Source: Magnetovibrio sp. (lineage in GTDB: Bacteria; Pseudomonadota; Alphaproteobacteria; Rhodospirillales; Magnetovibrionaceae). From it: a stretch of 64,000 bases of DNA. The stretch's first letter is position 1. Each line of letters starts with the position of its first letter. Location: positions 1-64,000 of the forward strand of contig JANQJR010000063.1 in assembly GCA_028281525.1 (NCBI GenBank), given 5' to 3'. Under the pieces are notes generated by a model, which was given only the letters and a program-made list of their open reading frames with translations, was not told the DNA's origin and did no database searches. Positions 17,971 through 26,657 of the stretch are shown in pieces. The position numbers and the translations under genes were made by a program.

Positions 17971-18953
17971 GCACGCTTGAACTGGTTTGTCCTGCCGGAA
18001 CGCCGGCGGCATTGAAGGCCGCTGTCGCCAGCGGTGCGGACGCCGTATATCTGGGCTTTCGGGACGCGACCAACGCACGCAATTTTCCCGGGCTCAATTT
18101 TTCACGCGCCGAATTGGAACAAGGCATATTTCATGCCCATGCCCAGGGCTGCAAAATCTTTCTCGCCATAAACACGTTTCCCACCGCGGGCGATCCTGAA
18201 CCCTGGCACAAAGCCGTAGATGACGGCGCCGCGTTGGGGGTGGATGCGGTGATCCTTGCGGACATTGGCTTGCTTGATTACGCCGCCAGGAATCATCCAG
18301 ATCTCCGCCGCCATTTGTCGGTACAGGCCTCGGCCTCCAATCCGGAATCGATCCGCTTTTACCAGGAAGCCTTCGACGTGAAGCGGGTGGTGTTGCCACG
18401 TGTTCTCAGCGTCGCTGAAATCGCTGCGTTGAACGATGAAATCAATGTGGAAACCGAGGTTTTCGTGTTTGGCGGTCTGTGCGTCATGGCGGAAGGGCGG
18501 TGTGCGTTGTCTTCGTATGTCACGGGGGAATCGCCCAACACCAACGGGGTGTGTTCGCCTGCCTGTGCGGTCCGCTATGAGGAAGACGATGGTGGCACCA
18601 TGGCGTCCAAACTGGGCGATTTTACCATCAACGCCTTTGCGCCGGGCGAGGCGGCGGGGTACCCGACACTGTGCAAAGGCCGTTTCGTCGCCAAAGGCGA
18701 GGCATCGTACCTGTTCGAAGATCCGGTCAGTCTCAACGCCGCATCGATTTTGCCGGAACTTGCCGCGGCAGGCGTGACGGGGTTGAAGATTGAAGGCCGT
18801 CAACGCGGCAAGGCGTATATCGCCGAAGTCGTGTCGTCGTTTCGCCAGGCGGTGGATTCCATGGACGATGGTGGTGCGATCAAAGCCGATTTAATCAACG
18901 TGACCGAGGGTCAGCGCAAGACCGCCGGCGCTTATCAAAAGACATGGCGTTGA
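17967..18953 (+). CDS. ubiU: Anaerobic ubiquinone biosynthesis protein UbiU (U32 family)
   Basis: Peptidase U32-family iron-sulfur protein. With UbiV it carries out oxygen-independent ring hydroxylation in ubiquinone synthesis, using prephenate as the oxygen source in E. coli. The start LELVCPAGTPAALKAAVASGADAVYLGF is the typical UbiU N-terminus. Four cysteines fit the 4Fe-4S site: GLCVMAEGRC (two candidates), GVCSPAC, and CKGRF. Length of 328 is normal. Central gene of the operon, with an ATGA overlap to ubiT. Confidence 0.95.
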   Translation: MSTLELVCPAGTPAALKAAVASGADAVYLGFRDATNARNFPGLNFSRAELEQGIFHAHAQGCKIFLAINTFPTAGDPEPWHKAVDDGAALGVDAVILADIGLLDYAARNHPDLRRHLSVQASASNPESIRFYQEAFDVKRVVLPRVLSVAEIAALNDEINVETEVFVFGGLCVMAEGRCALSSYVTGESPNTNGVCSPACAVRYEEDDGGTMASKLGDFTINAFAPGEAAGYPTLCKGRFVAKGEASYLFEDPVSLNAASILPELAAAGVTGLKIEGRQRGKAYIAEVVSSFRQAVDSMDDGGAIKADLINVTEGQRKTAGAYQKTWR

Positions 18954-18990
18954 AGACTGGACGCTGATCATGACAGAACAAGAGAATGCA

Positions 18991-19887
18991 ATGAACGCAA
19001 CACTGGTGATGGGACCGGTTCTGTTCAACTGGAAGCCTGAAACGTGGCGGGATTATTATTTTCGCATTGCCGACGAAGCGGACGTGGATGAGGTCTGTGT
19101 TGGTGAGGTGGTGTGCTCCAAACGCGCACCGTTTTTCGAGCCTTACCTGCCCGAAGTCATAGAACGCCTTCAGGCCGCAAACAAAAAAGTGATTCTTTCC
19201 ACCCTGGCGCTGATTATGAATAAGCGAGAAATGAACGGTGTGCGCGACGTGGCGGAAATTATCGATGACGGCATACAGGTTGAGGCCAATGATGTTTCCG
19301 CCACGGCGCTTTTGCGCGGAAAACCCCATACGGTTGGCCCTTTCGTCAACGTCTACAACGAAGGGACATTGTCTTATCTGGTTGAAAACGGTGCCCAATC
19401 CGTCTGCTTACCGGTCGAATTGGGGCTGGATGCTTTAACCGCTCTCGCCAAGGAAAGTTCTGCACAGCTTGAGATCCTGGTTTTCGGGCGTTTGCCGCTG
19501 GCGATTTCAGCGCGCTGTTATCATGCCCGCGCCCACGGCTTGCACAAAGACAGCTGCAAGTACGTCTGTGAACAGGACCCGGATGGCATGGACGTCGAAA
19601 CGCTCGATGGCGAAGCTTTTCTGGCTGTAAATGGCGTACAGACTTTGTCCCATGCTTATGGCGAGTTGAGTGTGTCAATTCAGGATTTGCTGAAGATCGG
19701 CATTCGCCGTTTGCGTCTGTCACCCCATGCTCGCGTCGATATGGTTGCGGTGGCGGATGCCTATCGTGCGGTGGCGAACGGCACGATGGATGGAGAACAG
19801 GCGCATGCCCATCTCGCCGGGATGCTCAAGGGCGCGGACATGTGTAATGGTTATATCCGCGGGCGGAACGGCCATATCTACAGCTAG
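18991..19887 (+). CDS. ubiV: Anaerobic ubiquinone biosynthesis protein UbiV (U32 family)
   Basis: Partner of UbiU in oxygen-independent ubiquinone hydroxylation. The start MNATLVMGPVLFNWKPETWRDYY aligns in layout with known UbiV starts, and an AAGAG lies seven bases upstream; the ATG at 18970 is a possible alternative. The iron-sulfur cysteines are GEVVCSKR near the N-terminus and CYHARAHGLHKDSCKYVC. The gene ends at a strong bidirectional terminator. With a cell carrying ubiTUV, ubiquinone can be made without oxygen. Confidence 0.94.
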   Translation: MNATLVMGPVLFNWKPETWRDYYFRIADEADVDEVCVGEVVCSKRAPFFEPYLPEVIERLQAANKKVILSTLALIMNKREMNGVRDVAEIIDDGIQVEANDVSATALLRGKPHTVGPFVNVYNEGTLSYLVENGAQSVCLPVELGLDALTALAKESSAQLEILVFGRLPLAISARCYHARAHGLHKDSCKYVCEQDPDGMDVETLDGEAFLAVNGVQTLSHAYGELSVSIQDLLKIGIRRLRLSPHARVDMVAVADAYRAVANGTMDGEQAHAHLAGMLKGADMCNGYIRGRNGHIYS

Positions 19888-19899
19888 GCGCTTCTGAGT

Positions 19900-19950
19900 G
19901 CTCAACGAAAAACCGCCCGACTTTCGTGGGGCGGCTTTGATGTGTTGAGC
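19900..19950. terminator. Bidirectional terminator between ubiV and hbd
   Basis: Nested stems: outer GCTCAAC/GTTGAGC, inner AACCGCCC/GGGCGGCTT. A-run on the left and T-run on the right give T-tracts on both strands, fitting the convergent genes. Confidence 0.75.
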
Positions 19951-20058
19951 TGTATATGCTGGCCCGCCAACTCCTGGGCGAAAATACCAGCAAAAGATGT
20001 TCCTGCAAGACACCTGTGCCGGGAGCGTGGATTACGTATTGCTTTAACCTTTGCGCAC

Positions 20059-20140
20059 GTCATTGCGAGCGTAGCGAAGCAATCCAGAATGTCTCTACCA
20101 AAAGTATGGATTGCTTCGTCACTCTGTTCCTCGCAATGAC
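20059..20140. repeat. Dispersed palindromic element, GTCATTGCGAGC type
   Basis: GTCATTGCGAG at 20059 and CTCGCAATGAC at 20130 form the ends, with GAAGCAATCCA and TGGATTGCTTC inside, so the 82-base unit folds on itself. Near-identical sequences are known to me from many unrelated bacteria as a short dispersed repeat without coding capacity. It lies just beyond the hbd stop codon. Confidence 0.75.
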
Positions 20141-20151
20141 ACCGGGGAGGT

Positions 20152-21036
20152 TTAGCGCGTCGGCACCGGCTCCTCGCCGGAATAGTCGTAGAACCCCTTG
20201 CCGGTCTTCTTGCCGAGCCATCCGGCCTCGACGTACTTCACCAGCAGCGGGCAGGGGCGGTACTTGGAATCCGCCAAGCCTTCGTGCAGCACGTTCATCA
20301 CCGCGAGGCACGTATCCAGGCCGATGAAGTCGGCCAGTTGCAGCGGGCCCATGGGGTGGTTCGCGCCGAGCCGCATGGCGTTGTCGATGGCGGCCACGGT
20401 GCCAACCCCTTCATACAGGGTGTAGACCGCTTCGTTGATCATCGGCATCAGCATGCGGTTTACAATGAAGGCCGGGAAGTCTTCCGCCGGAACCGGGGTC
20501 TTATCCATGCGTTCGGCGAGCGCCGAGACGGTCTTGAAGGTCTTTTCCTCGGTGGCGATGCCACGGATCATTTCCACCAGTTCCATGGCCGGTACCGGGT
20601 TCATGAAGTGCATGCCGACGAACTGGCCCGGTCGGTCGGTCTGTGCCGCCAAACGGGTGATGGAGATGGACGACGTGTTGGTGGCGATGATGGCCTCAGG
20701 CTTCAAGACGGGACAAAGATCCTTCAAGATTGCCTTTTTGACGTCTTCGTTTTCGGTGGCGGCTTCGATCACCAAATCACAGTCGGAAAAGGTCGCCGTG
20801 TCGGTGCCGGTTTGAATGCGCGGCAGCGCCCCGTCCATATCGGCCTGGGCGATTTTTTCCTTTTTCACCTGGCGGGCCATGTAAGCCTTGATGTTTTCCA
20901 TCGCCGCGTCCAAGGCATCGGCGTTGGTGTCCATCAACTGCACGTTATACCCAGCCAACGCGGAGACGTGGGCGATGCCGCGCCCCATTTGCCCCGCACC
21001 GATCACCCCGATCATTTTGATATCGTCCACAGACAT
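20152..21036 (-). CDS. 3-hydroxybutyryl-CoA dehydrogenase
   Basis: NAD(P)-dependent short-chain 3-hydroxyacyl-CoA dehydrogenase interconverting acetoacetyl-CoA and 3-hydroxybutyryl-CoA. The Rossmann motif [15 protein letters not shown] is at residue ~9, NTSSISIT follows, then the catalytic-His segment [15 protein letters not shown] and the C-terminal [18 protein letters not shown] dimer helix. Length of 294 matches. Third gene of the run etfB-etfA-hbd on the minus strand; the 42-base gap to etfA suggests one transcript. Such an enzyme feeds the ethylmalonyl-CoA pathway or PHB metabolism. Commonly named hbd or paaH. Confidence 0.93.
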   Translation of the reverse strand: MSVDDIKMIGVIGAGQMGRGIAHVSALAGYNVQLMDTNADALDAAMENIKAYMARQVKKEKIAQADMDGALPRIQTGTDTATFSDCDLVIEAATENEDVKKAILKDLCPVLKPEAIIATNTSSISITRLAAQTDRPGQFVGMHFMNPVPAMELVEMIRGIATEEKTFKTVSALAERMDKTPVPAEDFPAFIVNRMLMPMINEAVYTLYEGVGTVAAIDNAMRLGANHPMGPLQLADFIGLDTCLAVMNVLHEGLADSKYRPCPLLVKYVEAGWLGKKTGKGFYDYSGEEPVPTR

Positions 21037-21078
21037 AGCGTTCCTCGTTCCCTTGCTCGTTCTTATGAGGGTCGTTGA

Positions 21079-22005
21079 TTAGAGAGAGTCGGCCAATTCA
21101 GGCAACACATCGAACAGATCAGCGACCAACCCGTAATCGGCAACCTGGAAGATGGGAGCCTCTTCATCCTTGTTGATGGCGACGATGACCTTGCTGTCCT
21201 TCATTCCCGCCAAGTGCTGAATCGCGCCGGAAATGCCGACCGCAATGTATAGCTCGGGCGCCACGACCTTGCCGGTTTGGCCAACTTGGTAGTCGTTGGG
21301 GACAAAGCCAGCGTCCACCGCCGCGCGCGATGCGCCGACCGCTGCACCCAGTTTGTCCGCCACGGTTTCCAAAAGATGGAAGTTCTCGCCCGACGCCATG
21401 CCGCGTCCACCCGAAATGATCACGGAGGCCGCCGTCAATTCGGGGCGTTCCGATTGGGTCAGCTCCGCACCGACGAAGGTGGAGATACCGGGGTCTTGCG
21501 CCGCGTCAATGGATTCCACAGTAGCCGATCCGCCTTCCGCCGCCGCCGCTTCAAACGCAGTGGTGCGCACGGTGATCACCTTGGTGGCGTCCGTGCTTTT
21601 GACCGTGGCGATGGCGTTGCCCGCATAGATGGGCCGTTTGAAGGTGTCTGCGTTCACCACGGCGGTGATGTCGGAAATTTGCTGTACGTCCAACAGCGCG
21701 CTCGCGCGCGGCAAGATGTTCTTACCAGTGGTGGTCGCGGCAGCCATCAACACGTCGTAATCGCCAGCCAGGCGGACGAGCAGAGGTGCGATGGTTTCAG
21801 CCAGTGCATGTTCGTAAAGCGGCGCGTCGGCCACCAGGACCTTCGTCACGCCATCGATTTTGGCGGCGGCATCGGCCACGGACTGACAGCCCGCGCCCGC
21901 GACCAGGATTGTGACATCACCAAGCGCTTTACCCGCCGTCACGGCGTTCAGGGTTTGCGCTTTGAGTTCCGAATTGTCGTGTTCGGCAAGGATCAGGACG
22001 CTCAT
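21079..22005 (-). CDS. etfA: Electron transfer flavoprotein subunit alpha
   Basis: FAD-carrying large subunit of soluble ETF, which accepts electrons from acyl-CoA dehydrogenases and passes them to ETF-QO. The FAD-binding C-terminal domain has GAAVGASRAAVDAGFVPNDYQVGQTGKVVAPELYIA and GISGAIQHLAGM. The start codon shares a base with the etfB stop (TGATG). At 308 residues it is normal for the electron-transfer (group I) type, not the bifurcating type. Confidence 0.97.
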   Translation of the reverse strand: MSVLILAEHDNSELKAQTLNAVTAGKALGDVTILVAGAGCQSVADAAAKIDGVTKVLVADAPLYEHALAETIAPLLVRLAGDYDVLMAAATTTGKNILPRASALLDVQQISDITAVVNADTFKRPIYAGNAIATVKSTDATKVITVRTTAFEAAAAEGGSATVESIDAAQDPGISTFVGAELTQSERPELTAASVIISGGRGMASGENFHLLETVADKLGAAVGASRAAVDAGFVPNDYQVGQTGKVVAPELYIAVGISGAIQHLAGMKDSKVIVAINKDEEAPIFQVADYGLVADLFDVLPELADSL

Positions 22006-22754
22006 CAGATCACCTTTGCCTCGTTCTTGAGTTTGTTCACCAGCTCCGCCACGTCAGCGACGATCACGCCGGCTTCGCGGCCTGCGGGTTCTTCCACGCC
22101 GAGCACTTCCAGGCGCGGCGCCACGTCGACACCCAGCTCATCCGTGGTGAGCTTGTCGATGGGTTTCTTCTTCGCCTTCATGATATTGGGCAGCGAAGCA
22201 TAACGCGGCTCGTTCAGGCGCAAGTCGGTGCTCACCACGCAGGGCACGTTGAGACCCACGGTTTCCAAGCCGCCGTCGATTTCGCGCGTCACGTTGGCCT
22301 TGCCGTCCACAAGCTCCAGCTTGGAGGCGAAAGTGCCCTGGGGCCAGCCCAGAAGAGCGGCGAGCATCTGGCCGGTCTGGTTGCTGTCATCGTCGATGGC
22401 CTGTTTGCCCATCACCACCAGATCAGGATTTTCCTTTTCGACCAGCGCCTTGAGCAGTTTGGCGACGGCCAGCGGTTCCAGCACTGCGTCGGTTTCCACA
22501 TGGATGCCCCGATCCGCGCCCATGGCAAGGGCGGTGCGGATGGTTTCCTGGGCTTGGCTCACGCCCAGCGAAACGGCGACGATTTCTTCTGCCGCGCCTG
22601 ATTCTTTCAAGCGTACGGCTTCTTCGACGGCGATTTCGTCGAAGGGATTCATGGACATTTTAACGCCTGTGGTCTCGACGTCCGTCCCATCCGTTTTGAC
22701 ACGGATTTTGACGTTGTAGTCGACCACCCGTTTGACGGCGACCAAAACTTTCAT
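22005..22754 (-). CDS. etfB: Electron transfer flavoprotein subunit beta
   Basis: AMP-binding small subunit of ETF. The protein begins [20 protein letters not shown], has [12 protein letters not shown] and [25 protein letters not shown], and ends with the [10 protein letters not shown] recognition-loop region and RE-rich tail. The 249-residue length matches. The upstream gap to the adenosyltransferase gene carries inverted repeat B. Electrons delivered here would come from enzymes such as the methylsuccinyl-CoA dehydrogenase encoded 4 kb away. Confidence 0.97.
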   Translation of the reverse strand: MKVLVAVKRVVDYNVKIRVKTDGTDVETTGVKMSMNPFDEIAVEEAVRLKESGAAEEIVAVSLGVSQAQETIRTALAMGADRGIHVETDAVLEPLAVAKLLKALVEKENPDLVVMGKQAIDDDSNQTGQMLAALLGWPQGTFASKLELVDGKANVTREIDGGLETVGLNVPCVVSTDLRLNEPRYASLPNIMKAKKKPIDKLTTDELGVDVAPRLEVLGVEEPAGREAGVIVADVAELVNKLKNEAKVI

Positions 22755-22861
22755 ATGCGTATTTCCGGCTTTCGTTTGTTGTGTTTCCGGTTCCCTGTCG
22801 GCTGGGTCCGCCTTTCATGGGCGGGTGCGCAGCCGGACGAAGAGCTTAGGCAAGTTTCGCC

Positions 22862-22888
22862 GCACCTGCAAACTCTTTTCGCAGGTGC
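22862..22888. promoter_or_regulatory. Inverted repeat B upstream of etfB
   Basis: Perfect arms GCACCTGC and GCAGGTGC flank AAACTCTTTTC, giving TGCAAA...TTTTCGCA. It lies 108 bases before the etfB start. The downstream side has no T-run, so it does not look like a terminator for the preceding gene. Confidence 0.5.
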
Positions 22889-22931
22889 ACAATAAGAAAT
22901 TTATCCAATGATAGTTTATCACCATTAAAAA

Positions 22932-23492
22932 TCACGCGTTGCCACCCGGTTTCCATAGGATGTCGTTTTCGCCTAAGTTGTTCTCGGCCCGAGCGAGCTG
23001 GAACAAAAGGTCGGATAGGCGGTTCAAATACTTAAGAATTTCTGGGTTCAGCGGGCTTTGGGCGTGGAGCGCCACCACGGTGCGTTCCGAACGGCGTACA
23101 AGGGTGCGGGCCAAATGCAGCCGCGCCGCCGTTTCTGTGCCGCCAGGCAGCACGAAGCTTGTAAGCGGGCCCAGTTTGTCGCTCAAGGCATCGATTTCGG
23201 CCTCCAACGCCGCCGCACGGCCTTCGGCGAGTCTGAGTGCGCCTTCCACTTCACCGGGAGTCGCCAGGTCCGCGCCCAGGTCAAACAGGTCATTTTGCAC
23301 GCGAGCCAGGAACTGATCGGCGGCGGACCCATTTTCGAGCGCGACGCGCGCGAAACCGATTGCGGCGTTGGCTTCGTCCACGTCGCCGATGGCGGAAAAG
23401 CGGACATGATCCTTGGCGAGCCGCGAGCCGTCCACCAAGCCGCTTTCGCCGCCGTCGCCGCTGCGGGTGTAGATTTTGTTGAGTTTGACCAT
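22932..23492 (-). CDS. Cob(I)alamin adenosyltransferase, PduO type
   Basis: Transfers the adenosyl group of ATP to cob(I)alamin to make adenosylcobalamin. The ATP-binding N-terminus KIYTRSGDGGESGLVDGSR and the helical-bundle motifs IGDVDEANAAIGFAR, RLHLARTLVRRSERTVVAL and LKYLNRLSDLLFQLARAEN are all present in 186 residues. Adenosylcobalamin is the cofactor of the ethylmalonyl-CoA mutase (ecm) and the ribonucleotide reductase (nrdJ) in this window. It precedes etfB on the same strand with 177 bases between. Confidence 0.93.
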   Translation of the reverse strand: MVKLNKIYTRSGDGGESGLVDGSRLAKDHVRFSAIGDVDEANAAIGFARVALENGSAADQFLARVQNDLFDLGADLATPGEVEGALRLAEGRAAALEAEIDALSDKLGPLTSFVLPGGTETAARLHLARTLVRRSERTVVALHAQSPLNPEILKYLNRLSDLLFQLARAENNLGENDILWKPGGNA

Positions 23493-23585
23493 GTTTTACC
23501 CCGGTTGGTTCTCTTGCTTATCAGATTATTCGTAAATAGCTGTTGCGCAAGGCGAATGCTAATCGTTTTGACGGAGGTCGTACAA

Positions 23586-23672
23586 ATGGACAAGTTGCGC
23601 TTCGGTGGAGCGGACGCTACCCTTTCCCGGTCCGGTCGCACCCCCCCGACCGGATGTTTAAGAAAAGTGTGA
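23586..23672 (+). CDS. Candidate 28-residue small ORF in kinase leader
   Basis: The ATG at 23586 follows a strong GGAGG by eight bases. The frame encodes MDKLRFGGADATLSRSGRTPPTGCLRKV and stops 36 bases before the kinase start. A 7-bp stem CCGGTCG/CGACCGG overlaps the last codons. It may be a leader peptide or a chance ORF; no homology could be judged. Confidence 0.3.
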   Translation: MDKLRFGGADATLSRSGRTPPTGCLRKV

Positions 23673-23708
23673 TCTTGAGCGGGAACCTCATGCGAGGATG
23701 GAGCGGGC

Positions 23709-26606
23709 ATGGTGTCCGGCAAAGAAAGTGTTGAGCCGGTCAACGGCCTTCAGGCAGAGCATGTCGCACGGGAACTCAGCGACGCCAAGGCATCCGTTGA
23801 CGCTTCCGGCACCGGTTTGGTGCAGGAATACGAAAAGTTTTTCCAAGCGGTCGAGGCCAGCCCGTCCAGTGTGATCATCACGGATGCAAACGGGGCGATC
23901 GAATACGTCAATGAACAGTTCGAACTGAGCACCGGTTACACCCGCGAGCAGGTGGTGGGACGCAAGCCCAGTCTGCTTAAATCCGGTGTGACCGACGCCT
24001 CTGTCTACAAGGAATTGTGGGCGACCATCACCGCAGGCAAGATCTGGCGCGGTGAGCTGTGCAACCGCCGGCGCAACGGGGAACTCTATTGGGAAGCCAC
24101 CGCCATTGCGCCGATATTGGATGGTACCGGCAAACCCGCTCACTTCGTCGCCGTCAAGGAAGACATCACCAAACGCCGCGAAGCGGAAGACGAACTCAAA
24201 CGTCGCCAAGAGCGCGACGCCGTCATCACCCAGGTCACCCAGGCGTTATTGGCCGAAGCTTCGGATGCGGCGGTGTGTAAAGCCTTGCGGCATTTGTGTA
24301 CCGCGCTTGATGCCGATCGGGGGTTTTTGTTCCGCACTTCGGCTGAGGAAACGCTGATCACCAACACCCACGAATGGTGTGCGGACGGTGTGCCGTCGCG
24401 CCAGGAACACTTTGTCGGTGTGCCGTGCGAACGTTACGCCTGGTGCATCGATCAATACCGCGACGGGCAAACCGTTGCCGTCGACAATGCCGGCGATCTG
24501 CCCAGTGACGCGGGCCCGTTCAAAACCCTGTTGCTCAGGGCGGGCATTCAGTCCAACTTGACGGCGCCAATCTTCATCGCAGGGCGCTTCGCCGGTTTTG
24601 CCGGTGTGGACGTTGAACGCACGCAACGCCCCTGGACACACGATGATCGAGAATTGCTGAACCGGGTGGCGGAGACTATCGGTTTGGCCTTGACGCGGCT
24701 GGATGCGGAAGAACAGTTGCGCGAAGCCCGCGACCGTGCCACACGCGCGGAACAAAACCTTATGGACGCCATCGAAAGCATGCCCGAAGGTTTGGTCATG
24801 TATGACCAAGACGGCAAATTGATGGTGTGCAATTCGCGCTTCCGCAATGATTACGGCTACACTCCGGAGCAAGCCCAGCCCGGTGTCCATTTCATGGATT
24901 TAGGGCTTATCGACGTGCTGCACGGCAACGTCAGCGTGCCTGAAGGCTATAAGGATGCAGACGCCTATCTGCAGGCCAAACTGAAATATCGCATCAAACT
25001 GGAAGGCACCTTTCCGGTGCAATTGAAAGACGGGCGCCATCTGCTCACAAGGGATCGCCGTACATCCCACGGTGGTTTGGTCAGCGTGCAGACCGATATC
25101 ACCAAGATCAAACAGACCGAAGAAGCATTGCGCGCTTCCGAGCGCAAGTTTTGGAGCGTTTTCCACGCCAGTCCCAGCCTGATGAGCATCAGTTCCGCCA
25201 AGGACGGACGCCTTTTGGACGTCAACGCCAAATGGGTGGAGGTCATCGGTTACGACTACACCGAAGCCATCGGCAAAACAGCGGACAAGTTGAACGTCTG
25301 GCCGAGTTCCCTGGCACGCGAACGCATGCTGCAGGCCTTCAACGGCGATGGCATTCTCAGCAATTTTGAAGCAAAACTACGGCTGCGCGGCGGTGAAATG
25401 CGCGATTTTCTCATGTCCGGGGTGCGCATGTCGTCCGATGGTGAAGAGGCGTTGTTGCTGGTCAGCCACGACATTACCAAGCGCAAGACCATGGAAATTG
25501 CCCTGAAGCAGTCCGAGGCCGAGGTGCGTACCATCCTCGACAACATTGCCGAAACGTTTTTCCGCACCGACAGTGACAGTAACTTGGTGATGGTTTCGGC
25601 CGCCGCGCAGAACCTATTGGGATACGGCATCGACCAGTTGATCGGGATGGCGGTGCGTGATCTCTATGTGGATCCCAAGGACCATGACACCTTGCTCGAA
25701 GCCGTTCGAATCGGTGGCGGGGAATTGCGTGATTTCGAAGTGCGCTTGAAACGAAAGGGCGGCAAGCAAATTTGGATAGCAGTCAATGCGCGGTTCATTT
25801 ATGACCGGGATGACAACATCAGCGGTTTGGAAGGCACGGTGCGCGATATTACGTGGCGCAAGGAGGCTGAGCGCGAATTGCTGTTGGCCAAGGAGCATGC
25901 CGAACGTTTGAACGCCGCGAAATCCGAATTCTTGTCCGGCATGAGCCATGAATTGCGCACGCCCTTGAACGCCATCATCGGTTTTTCTCAGATGATGGAA
26001 TTAAAAGGCGAGTCGAACCTGACCGCAAAGCAGCGTGATTATCTGGATGTCATTCAGCGTTCCGGCGAGCATTTGTTGACTTTGATCAACGAAATTCTCG
26101 ATCTTGCCCGGGTCGAAGCGGGCCGCATGGAAGTGCGCCGCCAAGCGGTCGGTATCAAAGGCATGATCGATGATTGCATTCACTTGACCCGGCCGCTCGC
26201 GGAAGAGAAACAGGTCGTGTTTTCGGTGCAACCGTTCGACGGCGCCAGCCCGCAAATTCTGGTGGACCGCACCAAATTCAAGCAAGTGCTCCTCAACTTG
26301 ATGAGCAACGCAGTGAAGTACAACATCAAGCGGGGACGGGTCAAAATCTCCACCAAGCTGGAAGACGGCAGATTCTTACGTATCGATGTCACAGATACGG
26401 GGCACGGCATGACGGCGGAAGACACCGCGTCGCTGTTCGAGCCGTTCCAACGTCTCGGTGCGGAACGATCCGGCGTGCAAGGCACGGGACTGGGATTGGT
26501 GCTCGCCAAACGCATGATCGAGGCGATGGGCGGCGATATTCGCGTCACCAGCGCGCCGGGCATGGGTTCGACCTTTACGCTGCGCGTGCCGCTCGCCGGA
26601 GCCTGA
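23709..26606 (+). CDS. Multi-PAS/GAF sensor histidine kinase
   Basis: Cytosolic histidine kinase without membrane segments. Domain order: PAS (about 40-155), GAF (about 170-335), three more PAS/PAC units (about 360-475, 490-605, 615-730), then HisKA with SGMSHELRTPLNAIIGF (phospho-acceptor His747) and HATPase (NLMSNAVKYN, DTGHGM, GTGLGLVLAKRM). No receiver domain and no response-regulator gene nearby, so its partner is elsewhere. The GAF is rich in cysteine near residues 220-255 (EWCADG, PCERYAWC), which could matter for redox or ligand sensing; that is a guess. Translation starts with GGAG about six bases upstream. Confidence 0.92.
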   Translation: MVSGKESVEPVNGLQAEHVARELSDAKASVDASGTGLVQEYEKFFQAVEASPSSVIITDANGAIEYVNEQFELSTGYTREQVVGRKPSLLKSGVTDASVYKELWATITAGKIWRGELCNRRRNGELYWEATAIAPILDGTGKPAHFVAVKEDITKRREAEDELKRRQERDAVITQVTQALLAEASDAAVCKALRHLCTALDADRGFLFRTSAEETLITNTHEWCADGVPSRQEHFVGVPCERYAWCIDQYRDGQTVAVDNAGDLPSDAGPFKTLLLRAGIQSNLTAPIFIAGRFAGFAGVDVERTQRPWTHDDRELLNRVAETIGLALTRLDAEEQLREARDRATRAEQNLMDAIESMPEGLVMYDQDGKLMVCNSRFRNDYGYTPEQAQPGVHFMDLGLIDVLHGNVSVPEGYKDADAYLQAKLKYRIKLEGTFPVQLKDGRHLLTRDRRTSHGGLVSVQTDITKIKQTEEALRASERKFWSVFHASPSLMSISSAKDGRLLDVNAKWVEVIGYDYTEAIGKTADKLNVWPSSLARERMLQAFNGDGILSNFEAKLRLRGGEMRDFLMSGVRMSSDGEEALLLVSHDITKRKTMEIALKQSEAEVRTILDNIAETFFRTDSDSNLVMVSAAAQNLLGYGIDQLIGMAVRDLYVDPKDHDTLLEAVRIGGGELRDFEVRLKRKGGKQIWIAVNARFIYDRDDNISGLEGTVRDITWRKEAERELLLAKEHAERLNAAKSEFLSGMSHELRTPLNAIIGFSQMMELKGESNLTAKQRDYLDVIQRSGEHLLTLINEILDLARVEAGRMEVRRQAVGIKGMIDDCIHLTRPLAEEKQVVFSVQPFDGASPQILVDRTKFKQVLLNLMSNAVKYNIKRGRVKISTKLEDGRFLRIDVTDTGHGMTAEDTASLFEPFQRLGAERSGVQGTGLGLVLAKRMIEAMGGDIRVTSAPGMGSTFTLRVPLAGA

Positions 26607-26612
26607 AACGAA

Positions 26613-26636
26613 AAAGGAGGGCCGAAGCCCTCCTTT
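26613..26636. terminator. Bidirectional terminator, kinase / mcd
   Basis: AAAGGAGGGC and GCCCTCCTTT pair perfectly around CGAA, with short A and T runs at the ends, between two convergent genes. Confidence 0.8.
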
Positions 26637-26657
26637 GCGAAAACCTGATATGGATGT

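Noticed and set aside
23493-23708. Twin-transmembrane small gene usually found near the adenosyltransferase
   Set aside because: I expected one from gene order in other alphaproteobacteria but saw no suitable ORF in this gap.
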